Positions 1 through 8,264 of a stretch of 64,000 nucleotides of DNA are shown here, piece by piece. Every line of letters begins with the position of its first letter. The stretch's first letter is position 1. The notes below the pieces were generated by a model. The model was given only the letters and a program-made list of their open reading frames with translations. It made no database searches and was not told where the DNA came from. This stretch comes from Lysobacter sp. GTDB lineage: Bacteria; Pseudomonadota; Gammaproteobacteria; Xanthomonadales; Xanthomonadaceae. The translations under genes and the position numbers were made by a program. Location: NCBI GenBank assembly GCA_030151365.1, contig JASLDW010000071.1, positions 22,123-86,122 of the forward strand, read 5' to 3'.

Positions 1-1374
1 CCACAGTCCGATATCGCCGTCGAGCAGGGCGAGCAGGCGCGTGGTGTCGTGGTTCTCCGCGAACACCACCAGGCGTCCGGAATCGGGATAGAGGAAATCG
101 TTGCCGAGCATTTCGTAGAGCGGAACCCAGCTGCTTTCGTAACGCGTGTCCTGCTGCGGCAATACGTCGCGCAGGGTGGTGTGGATCGGGAAATCCATCA
201 TGCTCGGCATGTAGGGCACGTGGCCATCGCGATTGATCTTGCCGCGCTGCCAGTGGGCGACGATCGCGGGATTGACGCTCCATTCCTCGCCGACCATCGC
301 GAAGTGCGGATATTCGTCGAGGATTTCCTTCGCCCATTGCGAGACGAAGGCGGTATCGGCGTAACCGAAGGTGTCCTCGCGGATGCCGGAGAGACCGGCG
401 TATTCGATCCACCACAGGCTGTTCTGGATCAGATAGCGGGCGAGATGCGGATTGCGCTGGTTGAGGTCGGGCATGTCGGGACCGAACCAGCCGGCGAGGA
501 AGGTTTCGCGATCCCGCGGCGCGGCGTGCGGATCCTGGAGGGTGGTGCGGCGATGGTTGGTCTGGAAGAACTTGCCGCCGTTGTTGATCCAGTCGGCGCT
601 GGGAAGGTCCTGCATCCACCAGTGGCCGGAGCCGATGTGGTTGAGAACCACGTCCATGATCAGGCCGACGCCGTGTGCCTTGGCCTCGCGCGACAACGCG
701 CGATAGTCCTCATTGCTGCCGAAGCGCGGATCGACGCGATAGAGATCGGTGATCGCGTAGCCGTGGTAGGAATATTTCGGCTGGTTGTTCTCCAGCAGCG
801 GCGTCGACCACAGCTGGGTGAAGCCGAGTCCGGCGATGTAGTCGAGGTGCTGGCGGATGCCGGCGATGTCGCCGCCGTGGCGGCCGTTCGGGTTGCCGCG
901 ATCCGCGGTTTCCTTCATTCCGGAAACACTGTCGTTGCGCAGGTCGGCATTGGCGAAACGATCGGGCGTGACCAGGTAGATCGCGTCACTGGCATCGAAA
1001 CCGCGACGTTGCGCGGAACCCGGTTCGCGGGCATCGAGTCGCCAAGGGTGCATTGCGACGACCTTGCCATTCCCGACAAATTCGATGGCGAACTCGCCCG
1101 GTTTGGCATCCGGCGCAATCACCACTGTCACGAACAGGTAATTGGGGTTGGCGATTTTTTCGACAGACACGATGCGCACGCCTTGACGGGCGATGCGCGG
1201 CGTGGCGGCGGCGATGCCTGTCCCATGCACCATCAGTTCCACGCGATCGTGCTGCATCCTCACCCACCAGCTGGACGGTTCCAGGTGGTCGATCGCCAGT
1301 GGACCGGCGGCGGACGCGCGCATGGGCAACACGGACGCGAGCAACAGCAGGCAGGACGCGAACGCGAGGCGCAT
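1..1374 (-). CDS. Secreted GH13 alpha-amylase family enzyme (C-terminus cut by window edge)
   Basis: 458 codons are present; the frame is still open at base 1, so the C-terminus lies outside. A signal peptide occupies about residues 1-22 (hydrophobic core, then ASAAG). Residues 25-105 resemble the N-terminal beta domain of cyclomaltodextrinases (contains SSWWVRMQHD). The TIM barrel begins near DAIYLVTPDRF (130-140). All four GH13 regions are visible: DVVLNH (241-246), GIRED with the nucleophile Asp334, VGEEW with the acid/base Glu at 363/364, and AENHD (439-443). It should hydrolyse alpha-1,4-glucans or maltodextrins in the periplasm or outside the cell, like the SusA/neopullulanase-type enzymes. 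It is divergent from gshA. The exact specificity (amylase, neopullulanase or cyclomaltodextrinase) cannot be decided without the C-terminus. Confidence 0.88.
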   Translation of the reverse strand, partial: MRLAFASCLLLLASVLPMRASAAGPLAIDHLEPSSWWVRMQHDRVELMVHGTGIAAATPRIARQGVRIVSVEKIANPNYLFVTVVIAPDAKPGEFAIEFVGNGKVVAMHPWRLDAREPGSAQRRGFDASDAIYLVTPDRFANADLRNDSVSGMKETADRGNPNGRHGGDIAGIRQHLDYIAGLGFTQLWSTPLLENNQPKYSYHGYAITDLYRVDPRFGSNEDYRALSREAKAHGVGLIMDVVLNHIGSGHWWMQDLPSADWINNGGKFFQTNHRRTTLQDPHAAPRDRETFLAGWFGPDMPDLNQRNPHLARYLIQNSLWWIEYAGLSGIREDTFGYADTAFVSQWAKEILDEYPHFAMVGEEWSVNPAIVAHWQRGKINRDGHVPYMPSMMDFPIHTTLRDVLPQQDTRYESSWVPLYEMLGNDFLYPDSGRLVVFAENHDTTRLLALLDGDIGLW

Positions 1375-1507
1375 GGAAGCTTCCTTGGGCGGGATGTCCG
1401 CAGGCTACGCCGCGCATCCCGACGCGCCAACATCGCCGACGCGGAATACGTATGCAGCATGCGATCCGCCCCCGTATAGTGATCACCCCGCGAAACGCGA
1501 GCCACCC

Positions 1508-2887
1508 ATGTCCGGTCCTTCCGCCAGCAACGACACGCCGATCACCGACCATCGCCAACTGGTCGAGGTCATGGCTTCCGGCGAGAAGCCGCGCGCGGCG
1601 TGGCGCATCGGCACCGAGCACGAGAAGTTCGGCTTCCGCCTCGACGATTTGCGTCCGCCGGAATTCGATGGCGAACGCGGCATCGAGGCGTTGCTGAAGG
1701 GGCTGACGCGTTTTGGCTGGACGCCGTTCGAGGAACACGGGCGCGTCATCGCGCTGACCCAGGGCATGGCTTCGGTGACGCTGGAGCCGGCCGGACAGCT
1801 CGAACTCTCCGGCGCGCCGGTCGAAACCATCCACGACACCTGCCGCGAAGTCGGCACGCACCTCAACGAGGTGCGCCAGGTCGCCGACGAACTCGGGCTC
1901 GGCTTCCTCGGCATGGGCTTCCAGCCGAAGTGGCGTCGCGACCAGATGCCCTGGATGCCCAAGGGTCGCTACAAGATCATGCGCGACTACATGCCCAAGG
2001 TCGGCAAGCTCGGCCTCGACATGATGACGCGCACCTGCACGGTGCAGGTCAATCTCGATTACGCCAGCGAAGCCGACATGGTGAAGAAGTTCCGCGTCTC
2101 GCTGGCGCTGCAGCCGGTGGCGACCGCGCTGTTCGCCGATTCGCCGTTCACCGATGGCCAGCCCAATGGCTACCAGAGCTATCGCTCGCACATCTGGACC
2201 GACACCGATGCCGATCGCACCGGCATGCTCGATTTCGTCTTCGAGGACGGCTTCGGTTACGAGCGCTACGTCGACTATTTGATCGACGTGCCGATGTATT
2301 TCAGCTATCGCGGCGGCGAATACATCGACCTGTCCGGCAGGTCGTTCCGCAAATTCCTCGCCGGCGAGCTCGATGAATTGCGCGGAGAGCTGCCGACGAT
2401 CCGCGACTGGAACGACCACATGACCACCGCCTTCCCGGAAGTGCGGTTGAAGAAGTACCTGGAAATGCGCGGTGCCGATGGTGGTCCGTGGGGACGCCTG
2501 TGCGCGTTGCCGGCATTCTGGGTCGGCCTGCTCTATGACGATGCCGCGCTCGACGCCGCCTGGGATCTGGTCAAGGACTTCACCATGGAAGAACGCCACG
2601 CCCTGCGCGATGGCGTGCCGAAACATGCGTTGAAACTGCCGTTCCGTGACGCCACCGTGCGCGAACTGGCGATCGAGGCGCTGAAGATTTCGCTGGCCGG
2701 CCTGCAGCGTCGTGGTCGCGCAAGCAATGGTTGCTGCACTCGCGAGGGCGCAGACGAATCCGGCTTCCTGCAACCGCTGCTGGAAATCGCCGAAGCCGGG
2801 CAGACACCTGCGGAACGCAAGCTCGAGCTGTTCCATGGCCCGTGGAAGGGTTCGGTCGATCCGGTCTTCAGCGAGTACGCGTACTGA
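1508..2887 (+). CDS. gshA: Glutamate-cysteine ligase, plant/alphaproteobacterial (GCS2) type
   Basis: 459 residues. It catalyses ATP-dependent joining of glutamate and cysteine, the first step of glutathione synthesis in the cytosol. The family signature WRIGTEHEKFGF lies at residues 32-43, followed by EPAGQLELSG and WRRDQMPWMPKGRY, typical of the plant-like class rather than the E. coli GshA class. The start is the ATG that gives a normal family N-terminus; the frame stays open upstream but that part is not family-like. A weak TATAGT at 1475-1480 could be its -10 box. Glutathione made here would serve the formaldehyde operon downstream, the GST at 43.1 kb and the glutaredoxin at 18.4 kb. No gshB is in the window. 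Confidence 0.93.
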   Translation: MSGPSASNDTPITDHRQLVEVMASGEKPRAAWRIGTEHEKFGFRLDDLRPPEFDGERGIEALLKGLTRFGWTPFEEHGRVIALTQGMASVTLEPAGQLELSGAPVETIHDTCREVGTHLNEVRQVADELGLGFLGMGFQPKWRRDQMPWMPKGRYKIMRDYMPKVGKLGLDMMTRTCTVQVNLDYASEADMVKKFRVSLALQPVATALFADSPFTDGQPNGYQSYRSHIWTDTDADRTGMLDFVFEDGFGYERYVDYLIDVPMYFSYRGGEYIDLSGRSFRKFLAGELDELRGELPTIRDWNDHMTTAFPEVRLKKYLEMRGADGGPWGRLCALPAFWVGLLYDDAALDAAWDLVKDFTMEERHALRDGVPKHALKLPFRDATVRELAIEALKISLAGLQRRGRASNGCCTREGADESGFLQPLLEIAEAGQTPAERKLELFHGPWKGSVDPVFSEYAY

Positions 2888-2971
2888 CGGCAACCGCATC
2901 TAAGACGGGTGCGGCACGGGAACTTGTCCGCGCGGCACGGGTCGGAGCTCCCGCACCCGAAGGGAGTTCCC

Positions 2972-3850
2972 ATGAAGATCGCAAGGAAGTCGAAACAACT
3001 GCTGCTGGGCTGTGCGTTGCTGCTTGTCGCCGGCGCGAGCGTCGCGCAGACGGCGATCCACCTGCCGCTCGAGCCTTATCGCAATCGCCTCGCCGCGCGC
3101 ATCGACGTGGCCGGCAAGCCGCGGTTGTTCCAGTTCGACACCGCAGGCGGGATCACGATCATTTCTCCGGCCCTGGCGAAGGAGATCGGTTGCGCGCCGT
3201 GGGGCGCGCTGACCGGATTCCACATGACGGGGACGAAGATCAGTTCGCCGCGTTGCGATGGCGTCCACATGGACTGGAAAGGCGTGCCATTGGCGTTGCC
3301 GGTGGTCGGCGTGGCCGATGCCGGCTCGCCGGAATCGCCGACTGACGGCCTGCTGTCGCTGGATGCGTTCGCCGGGCGCACCGTCACCATCGATTTCGCC
3401 GGCGGCGAATTCATCATCGAGAGCCCGCAAAGCGCGGCCGAGCGTACGCGTGATGCGATTGAAATTCCCGCGCACATCGCCCGCGAGTTGAGCGGACGCG
3501 CGTTGTCGATGTTCGTCGATGTGCCGACCGCAAAAGGTCCGTTGCGGATGGAGCTGGACAGCGGCAATGGCGGCACCATCCTGGTGTCGCGCAACAACCT
3601 CGCATTGCTGGGGTTGGACGCGAAAACCGAAGCGCCGCAAACGGGAAGATTCACCGTCGCACCCGGCGTCGAAGCGCAGGGTCTGATCTTCAGTCCCGAC
3701 CTGGTCCTCGACGGCAATCTCGGCATGCCTTTCCTCAAGGATTGGGTGGTCACCCTCGATCTCGAGCATGGGCGGGTATGGCTGAGGCGCAGCGCGAAGA
3801 CGCCGCCGGCGGCGTTGGGCGTTCCGCCGCCGATGGCCAAGGGCAAGTAA
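2972..3850 (+). CDS. Secreted retropepsin-like aspartyl protease family protein
   Basis: 292 residues with a signal peptide (about 1-26, cleavage after SVAQ). Two aspartate motifs are visible: FDTAGG with Asp56, and ELDSGNGG with Asp196. Together they suggest a single-chain double retropepsin-like fold; TDGLLSLDAF near 124-133 is also typical of this family. The first motif is DTAG rather than DTG/DSG, so activity is not certain. The start was chosen for the strong purine-rich site AAGGGAG 6-7 bases before the ATG; an upstream in-frame ATG at 2909 would bury the signal peptide. It sits alone between gshA and the formaldehyde operon. The substrate is unknown. Confidence 0.75.
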   Translation: MKIARKSKQLLLGCALLLVAGASVAQTAIHLPLEPYRNRLAARIDVAGKPRLFQFDTAGGITIISPALAKEIGCAPWGALTGFHMTGTKISSPRCDGVHMDWKGVPLALPVVGVADAGSPESPTDGLLSLDAFAGRTVTIDFAGGEFIIESPQSAAERTRDAIEIPAHIARELSGRALSMFVDVPTAKGPLRMELDSGNGGTILVSRNNLALLGLDAKTEAPQTGRFTVAPGVEAQGLIFSPDLVLDGNLGMPFLKDWVVTLDLEHGRVWLRRSAKTPPAALGVPPPMAKGK

Positions 3851-3879
3851 AACGGAGCGAGGCAGTGCTTTTGCCGAGG

Positions 3880-3907
3880 TTGACGCTATACTGCCCCCCA
3901 GTATCTT
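3880..3907 (+). promoter_or_regulatory. frmR promoter with FrmR/CsoR-type operator
   Basis: TTGACG (3880-3885) and TATCTT (3902-3907) are spaced by 16 bases. Between them lies a perfect inverted repeat ATACTG-CCCCC-CAGTAT (3888-3904). A C/G run flanked by inverted AT-containing arms is the usual operator form for CsoR/RcnR/FrmR repressors. Its position lets bound FrmR block RNA polymerase until formaldehyde modifies the repressor. The predicted transcription start falls about 7 bases before the TTG start codon. Confidence 0.82.
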
Positions 3908-3920
3908 CCCGGCCAGCGAT

Positions 3921-4196
3921 TTGCCCCATTCCCCTGCCGACAAGAAAAAAGCCCTGACGCGCGTGCGCCGCATCCGCGGCCAGCTCGATGCGCTCGAACG
4001 TTCGCTGGAAGCCGGCAGCGATTGCGCACCGGTACTGCAGCAGCTTGCGGCCGTGCGTGGCGCGGTGAACGGTTTGATGTCGGAAGTGCTGGAAAGCCAC
4101 CTGCGCGAGGAATTCGGGCAGGCGTCGAAATCCCGCGGGCGTGGCGGCGACGGCATCGATGCCGTGGTCGCGCTGGTCCGTTCCTATCTCAAGTAA
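3921..4196 (+). CDS. frmR: Formaldehyde-responsive repressor FrmR (CsoR/RcnR family)
   Basis: 91 residues, all-helical CsoR/RcnR fold, with the conserved start MPHSPADKKKALTRVRRIRG. The residues known to form the formaldehyde cross-link in FrmR, Pro2 and Cys35, are both present, as is His60. Choosing the TTG at 3921 is what places Pro at position 2, which supports this unusual start codon; there is no clear Shine-Dalgarno sequence, so the mRNA may have almost no leader. It should repress its own operon with adhC and fghA by binding the operator at 3888-3904 and release on formaldehyde exposure. Confidence 0.93.
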   Translation: MPHSPADKKKALTRVRRIRGQLDALERSLEAGSDCAPVLQQLAAVRGAVNGLMSEVLESHLREEFGQASKSRGRGGDGIDAVVALVRSYLK

Positions 4197-4211
4197 CAGC
4201 AGGAGTTGCCG

Positions 4212-5321
4212 ATGAAATCCCGAGCCGCCGTTGCCTTCGCCGCGGGCGAACCGCTGCAGATTGTCGAGATCGACGTCGCGCCGCCGAAGAAGGGCGAAGT
4301 GCTGGTGAAGATCACCCACACCGGCGTCTGCCACACCGACGCGTTTACCCTAAGCGGCGACGATCCGGAAGGCCTGTTCCCGTGCGTACTCGGCCATGAG
4401 GGCGCGGGCGTCGTTGTCGAAGTCGGTGAGGGCGTGACCAGCGTGAAGCCGGGCGATCACGTGATCCCGCTCTACACCGCCGAGTGCGGCGAATGCCTGT
4501 TCTGCAAGTCGGGCAAGACCAACCTGTGCACGGCGGTGCGCGCCACCCAGGGCAAGGGCGTGATGCCGGACGGCACGACACGTTTCAGCTACAACGGCCA
4601 GCCGCTGTACCACTACATGGGGTGCTCGACCTTCAGCGAATACACCGTGGTCGCCGAAGTGTCGCTGGCGAAGATCAATCCGGAAGCGAACCACGAACAC
4701 GTCTGCCTGCTCGGTTGTGGCGTCACCACCGGCATCGGCGCCGTCCACAACACGGCCAAGGTGCAACCGGGCGATTCCGTCGCGGTGTTCGGTCTCGGTG
4801 GCATCGGCCTCGCGGTGGTGCAGGGCGCGCGCCAGGCCAAGGCAGGACGCATCATCGCCATCGATACCAATCCGTCGAAGTTCGAGCTCGCGCGTTCGAT
4901 GGGCGCGACCGAATGCGTGAATCCCAAGGACCATGACAAGCCGATCCAGCAGGTGATCGTCGAGATGACCGGATGGGGCGTCGATCACTCCTTCGAGTGC
5001 ATCGGCAACGTCAACGTGATGCGCGCGGCGCTGGAATGCGCGCATCGCGGCTGGGGCCAGTCGGTGATCATCGGCGTCGCCGGTTCCGGGCAGGAAATCT
5101 CGACGCGCCCGTTCCAGCTGGTGACCGGTCGCAAGTGGATGGGCACGGCGTTCGGCGGCGTCAAGGGCCGCTCGCAATTGCCGGGCATGGTCGAGGACGC
5201 GATGAAGGGCGAGATCGAGCTCGCGCCGTTCGTGACGCATACCATGGGGTTGGAGGGCATCAACGAAGCCTTCGACCTGATGCACGAAGGCAAGTCGATC
5301 CGCAGCGTCGTGCATTTCTGA
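4212..5321 (+). CDS. frmA: S-(hydroxymethyl)glutathione dehydrogenase / class III alcohol dehydrogenase
   Basis: 369 residues. It oxidises the spontaneous adduct of formaldehyde and glutathione to S-formylglutathione with NAD; many members also reduce S-nitrosoglutathione. The catalytic zinc site is seen in GVCHTDAFTLSG and GHEGAG, the structural zinc cysteines in ECGECLFCKSGKTNLC, and the NAD fold in FGLGGIGLAVVQGA. Length is normal for the family. The start ATG at 4212 has AGGAG 6 bases upstream (4201-4205); an in-frame TTG at 4206 is less likely. It follows frmR by 15 bases and overlaps fghA by one base. Confidence 0.96.
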   Translation: MKSRAAVAFAAGEPLQIVEIDVAPPKKGEVLVKITHTGVCHTDAFTLSGDDPEGLFPCVLGHEGAGVVVEVGEGVTSVKPGDHVIPLYTAECGECLFCKSGKTNLCTAVRATQGKGVMPDGTTRFSYNGQPLYHYMGCSTFSEYTVVAEVSLAKINPEANHEHVCLLGCGVTTGIGAVHNTAKVQPGDSVAVFGLGGIGLAVVQGARQAKAGRIIAIDTNPSKFELARSMGATECVNPKDHDKPIQQVIVEMTGWGVDHSFECIGNVNVMRAALECAHRGWGQSVIIGVAGSGQEISTRPFQLVTGRKWMGTAFGGVKGRSQLPGMVEDAMKGEIELAPFVTHTMGLEGINEAFDLMHEGKSIRSVVHF

Positions 5322-6178
5322 TGGAACGCATCGAACACCGTGCTTGTTTCGGCGGCTGGCAGGAGGTCTGGCGCCATCACTCCGACGTGCTCGGCTGCGA
5401 GATGAATTTCGCGGTCTACCTGCCGCCGCAGGTCGCGGTTGAACGCTGCCCGGTGCTGCACTGGCTGTCTGGCCTGACCTGCAGCGAACAGAACTTCATC
5501 ACCAAGGCCGGCGCGCAACGCCATGCGGCGGAACATGGGGTGATCATCGTTGCACCCGACACCAGTCCGCGCGGCGATGATGTTGCCGATGCAGAGGGCT
5601 ACGATCTCGGCAAGGGCGCGGGGTTCTACGTCAATGCCACGCAGGCGCCGTGGTCGGCGCACTACCGCATGTACGATTACGTGGCGAAGGAGCTGCCTGC
5701 TCTGGTCGAGGCGAATTTCCCCGCCACGGAAGCGCGCGCGATCAGCGGCCATTCGATGGGCGGGCATGGCGCGTTGACGATTGCATTGAAGAACCCCGGT
5801 CGTTATCGCAGCGTGTCGGCGTTCTCGCCGATCGTCGCGCCGTCACGGGTGCCGTGGGGCGAGAAGGCGTTCAGCGCCTATCTCGGCGATGATCGTGAAA
5901 CATGGAAGCAGCACGACGCGGTCGAACTGGTGAAGTCGAATTCGACAGGCGAAAAACTGCCCCTGCTGGTCGACCAGGGCGATGCCGACGAATTCCTCGC
6001 CATCCAGCTGAAGCCGGAATTGTTGCGCGCAGCCTGCGATTCAGTCGGGCATCCGCTGACCCTGCGGATGCAAGCCGGCTACGACCACAGCTACTACTTC
6101 ATCGCGAGTTTCATCGGCGACCACATCGCGCATCACGCCAGGGCGTTGCGCGACCGAGTCAATAGCGCGAGGCGGTGA
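5321..6178 (+). CDS. fghA: S-formylglutathione hydrolase
   Basis: 285 residues, an esterase-D type alpha/beta hydrolase. It hydrolyses S-formylglutathione to formate and glutathione, the last step of the pathway encoded by this operon. The nucleophile elbow is GHSMGGHG with Ser145; the acid is in QGDADEF (Asp221 or Asp223) and the histidine in GYDHSYYF (His256). SGLTCSEQNFITKAGAQ near 50-66 is a family signature. The start overlaps the frmA stop as TGATG, consistent with translational coupling. The 3' end overlaps the convergent TPR lipoprotein gene by 20 bases. Also called frmB in E. coli. Confidence 0.95.
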   Translation: MERIEHRACFGGWQEVWRHHSDVLGCEMNFAVYLPPQVAVERCPVLHWLSGLTCSEQNFITKAGAQRHAAEHGVIIVAPDTSPRGDDVADAEGYDLGKGAGFYVNATQAPWSAHYRMYDYVAKELPALVEANFPATEARAISGHSMGGHGALTIALKNPGRYRSVSAFSPIVAPSRVPWGEKAFSAYLGDDRETWKQHDAVELVKSNSTGEKLPLLVDQGDADEFLAIQLKPELLRAACDSVGHPLTLRMQAGYDHSYYFIASFIGDHIAHHARALRDRVNSARR

Positions 6179-7805
6179 GCGGCGCGTCCGCCCACTGCCA
6201 GGCCTCGCGATAGCGTTTTTGGGTATCGGCCACGCCGGGGTCGTTCAATCTCTGCTGCGCGAGCATCAGCCCGTACAGGGACCAGCCGTTGTCCGGATAG
6301 GTCACCAGGTCCTGGCGATACACCTCCGCGGCCGCGCGCGGATCGCCGGTTTCCAGCAACGCGGCGCCGAGATAGGGCCGCGTCGGCAGTGCCCAGTTCG
6401 CAGGTTCGTCGTATAGCAGCTTGTCTTCGGCGGCGACGGCATTGCGCAAGGCGGCGATCGCGGCCTTCGAATCACCTTGCGTGCGCAACAGTTCGCCTTC
6501 GAGCATCGGCACGGCCACTGCGACCAGCGCGTCGGCGCCGTTGGTGAAGCGCGTCTTCGCCAGCACGGGATCGGCGGCGATGCCGCGCAACGCGACGAGA
6601 TCGGCCTGCGCCGCCGGGATGTCGCCGGTGCGTGCATGGGCCATGCCGCGCGCGAAGCGCCAGATGGCGGTGGTGAACGGCAGGTCGCCCGGTGGTGCCG
6701 ACTGCGCGAGGATGTCGTTCCAGCGCCCGAAACGCACCTGGGTGAACAGCGGCATCACCACGAACAGCTGCATCGCCTGGAGCGAGGTATCGGTGCCCAT
6801 CTTCTGGCGATCGGCGCGCTGCGCGGTCTGGTCGGCGGCGCGCAAGGCCAGGGTTTCCGAACCGGACAGGCCCGCCGTCATGGTTGCGAAATGCCAGTTG
6901 TGCGGCACGTAACCGAGCGGGTAGATGCCGTTGGTGCCGCGGCAGACGGCGAGGAAGGCGGCGTCGGCGGTACTGGCGTCGAAGTTGATCATGGTGGCGT
7001 CGTGGTAACGGCCGACGCGGATGTAGGTATGCGCCGGCATGTGCACCAGGTGGCCGGAGCCGGGCGCCAGCTTCGCCAGCGTGTCGGCGTAGCGCAGTGC
7101 GCGCTGCGGCGTCGCCGACGCTTCGGTGGCGTGGATGTAATAGTGCATCGCGCCGATATGCCGCGGGTTGCGGGCCAGCACCCGCTCGAGCTCGGCCAGG
7201 ATCGTCGGCGTGAATTCGCCCGGCGTCTTGCCGTCGGCGGACCAGTACGCCCACGGCGTCAGGTCCATCAGCGATTCCGCGTGCAGGGTCGCGATGTCGT
7301 CGTCGTCGGGGAAATCGCGCGCGGCTTTCGTCATCGCATCCGCATAGGCGCGATCGAGCGGCTTGCGGTCCTCCGGCGCGGGATCGGCATAGCGGGTTTG
7401 CAGTGCCGCGATCAGGGCGCGATCCGCGGGGCGCGCATGATCCGAAAGCCGTGCGGCGCGTTGCGCGAGCGCCGTCGCTTCCTTGGCGACCTGCGGATCC
7501 ATCTTCATGTTGATGTTGGGGCCGAGCACGACGGCTTGTCCCCACACGCAGATCGCGCAACCGGGATCCAGTCGCGCCGCTTCCGCGAAGGCGCGGCCGG
7601 CGGCATCGTGGTTGAAGCCGTAGAGCAGGCGCAGGCCCTGGTCGAAATAGCGCTGGGCCATGGGCGACGTGCTGCCGATGTCGCGATGCAGCGTTCCGAA
7701 CGTCTCGAACAGCGGCGGTGCCGCCGTGGCATGGGGAGACGGGGATTCGCAGCCGGCAGCCATGCAGGCGATGGCAATGGCGAAGGGGACGACAGGCAAC
7801 CGCAT
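6159..7805 (-). CDS. TPR-containing lipoprotein of unknown role
   Basis: 548 residues. The N-terminus has a hydrophobic stretch ending in a lipobox-like CMAAGC, so the protein is probably exported and lipidated at Cys19. The body contains helix-turn-helix repeats typical of TPRs, for example QRYFDQGLRLLYGFNHDAA followed by AARLDPGCAICVWG. Conserved-looking motifs include DTLAKLAPGSGHLVHMPAHTY, MHYYIHATEAS and YVPHNWHF, rich in histidines. I know this as a widespread uncharacterised TPR family; no function is proposed. It is convergent with fghA (20-base overlap), so it is not part of that operon. Confidence 0.72.
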   Translation of the reverse strand: MRLPVVPFAIAIACMAAGCESPSPHATAAPPLFETFGTLHRDIGSTSPMAQRYFDQGLRLLYGFNHDAAGRAFAEAARLDPGCAICVWGQAVVLGPNINMKMDPQVAKEATALAQRAARLSDHARPADRALIAALQTRYADPAPEDRKPLDRAYADAMTKAARDFPDDDDIATLHAESLMDLTPWAYWSADGKTPGEFTPTILAELERVLARNPRHIGAMHYYIHATEASATPQRALRYADTLAKLAPGSGHLVHMPAHTYIRVGRYHDATMINFDASTADAAFLAVCRGTNGIYPLGYVPHNWHFATMTAGLSGSETLALRAADQTAQRADRQKMGTDTSLQAMQLFVVMPLFTQVRFGRWNDILAQSAPPGDLPFTTAIWRFARGMAHARTGDIPAAQADLVALRGIAADPVLAKTRFTNGADALVAVAVPMLEGELLRTQGDSKAAIAALRNAVAAEDKLLYDEPANWALPTRPYLGAALLETGDPRAAAEVYRQDLVTYPDNGWSLYGLMLAQQRLNDPGVADTQKRYREAWQWADAPLTASRY

Positions 7806-7892
7806 GCGGATTCCTTCCGGCAGTCGAGCGCGAGCAGGCGGCCTGGCGCCGCAGGCGGATCATCACATCGCGCCCTGCGCTCGACAACCTCA

Positions 7893-8138
7893 TCAATGGG
7901 GCTTGCCAAGCTCCCGCCAACCGGTTTCATGCAGTTCGACATCGAACTTGCGCGCGGCGGATTCGATGCGTTTCCAGGCGGCATCGCGCTCGCTGTCGCT
8001 GACCTCCTTGACCTGGTCGAACCGCGCCACGGCATTGCGGACATGGCTGGCATCGTTGAGCGGCAGCTTGCGTTCCTTGGGGAAGGCGAATTCGCCGCCG
8101 GGAATGGCGTTGCGGTCACGGGCTTCAAGTTCGGACAT
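7893..8138 (-). CDS. Small conserved protein of unknown function
   Basis: 81 residues, charged and soluble, with no signal peptide. It contains LPLNDASHVRNAVARFDQV, which I associate from memory with a small uncharacterised family (possibly DUF6582); that link is not certain. The gene is real by its excellent ribosome site AAGGAG, 6 bases before the ATG, and by its position outside the neighbouring genes. Its start region faces ppc, which is transcribed away from it. Another reading frame on this strand runs on across ppc but is only an antisense shadow. Confidence 0.7.
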   Translation of the reverse strand: MSELEARDRNAIPGGEFAFPKERKLPLNDASHVRNAVARFDQVKEVSDSERDAAWKRIESAARKFDVELHETGWRELGKPH

Positions 8139-8226
8139 GACGGTCTCCTTTCTGGGGTAGCGCCAGCCTGTGCCCGGCGAAGGAAAGCGCCCGTCAAGGA
8201 ATCGTTTCGGCGGTGGAATCGGGCGA

Positions 8227-8258
8227 TTGCTGCGCTGCCGCAAAATGAGGCATAGTCT
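8227..8258 (+). promoter_or_regulatory. Putative ppc promoter, possibly leaderless
   Basis: TTGCTG at 8227-8232 is followed after 20 bases by TAGTCT at 8253-8258 (or after 18 bases by CATAGT at 8251-8256). With TAGTCT as the -10 box, the start site would fall at about 8265, exactly the ppc ATG. The GGGAGG purine run directly abuts the ATG, too close for a normal ribosome site, which fits leaderless translation. Confidence 0.4.
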
Positions 8259-8264
8259 GGGAGG

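Noticed and set aside
986..2899. A 637-codon minus-strand frame across gshA
   Set aside because: Antisense shadow of gshA caused by high GC at third positions; residues show no family pattern.
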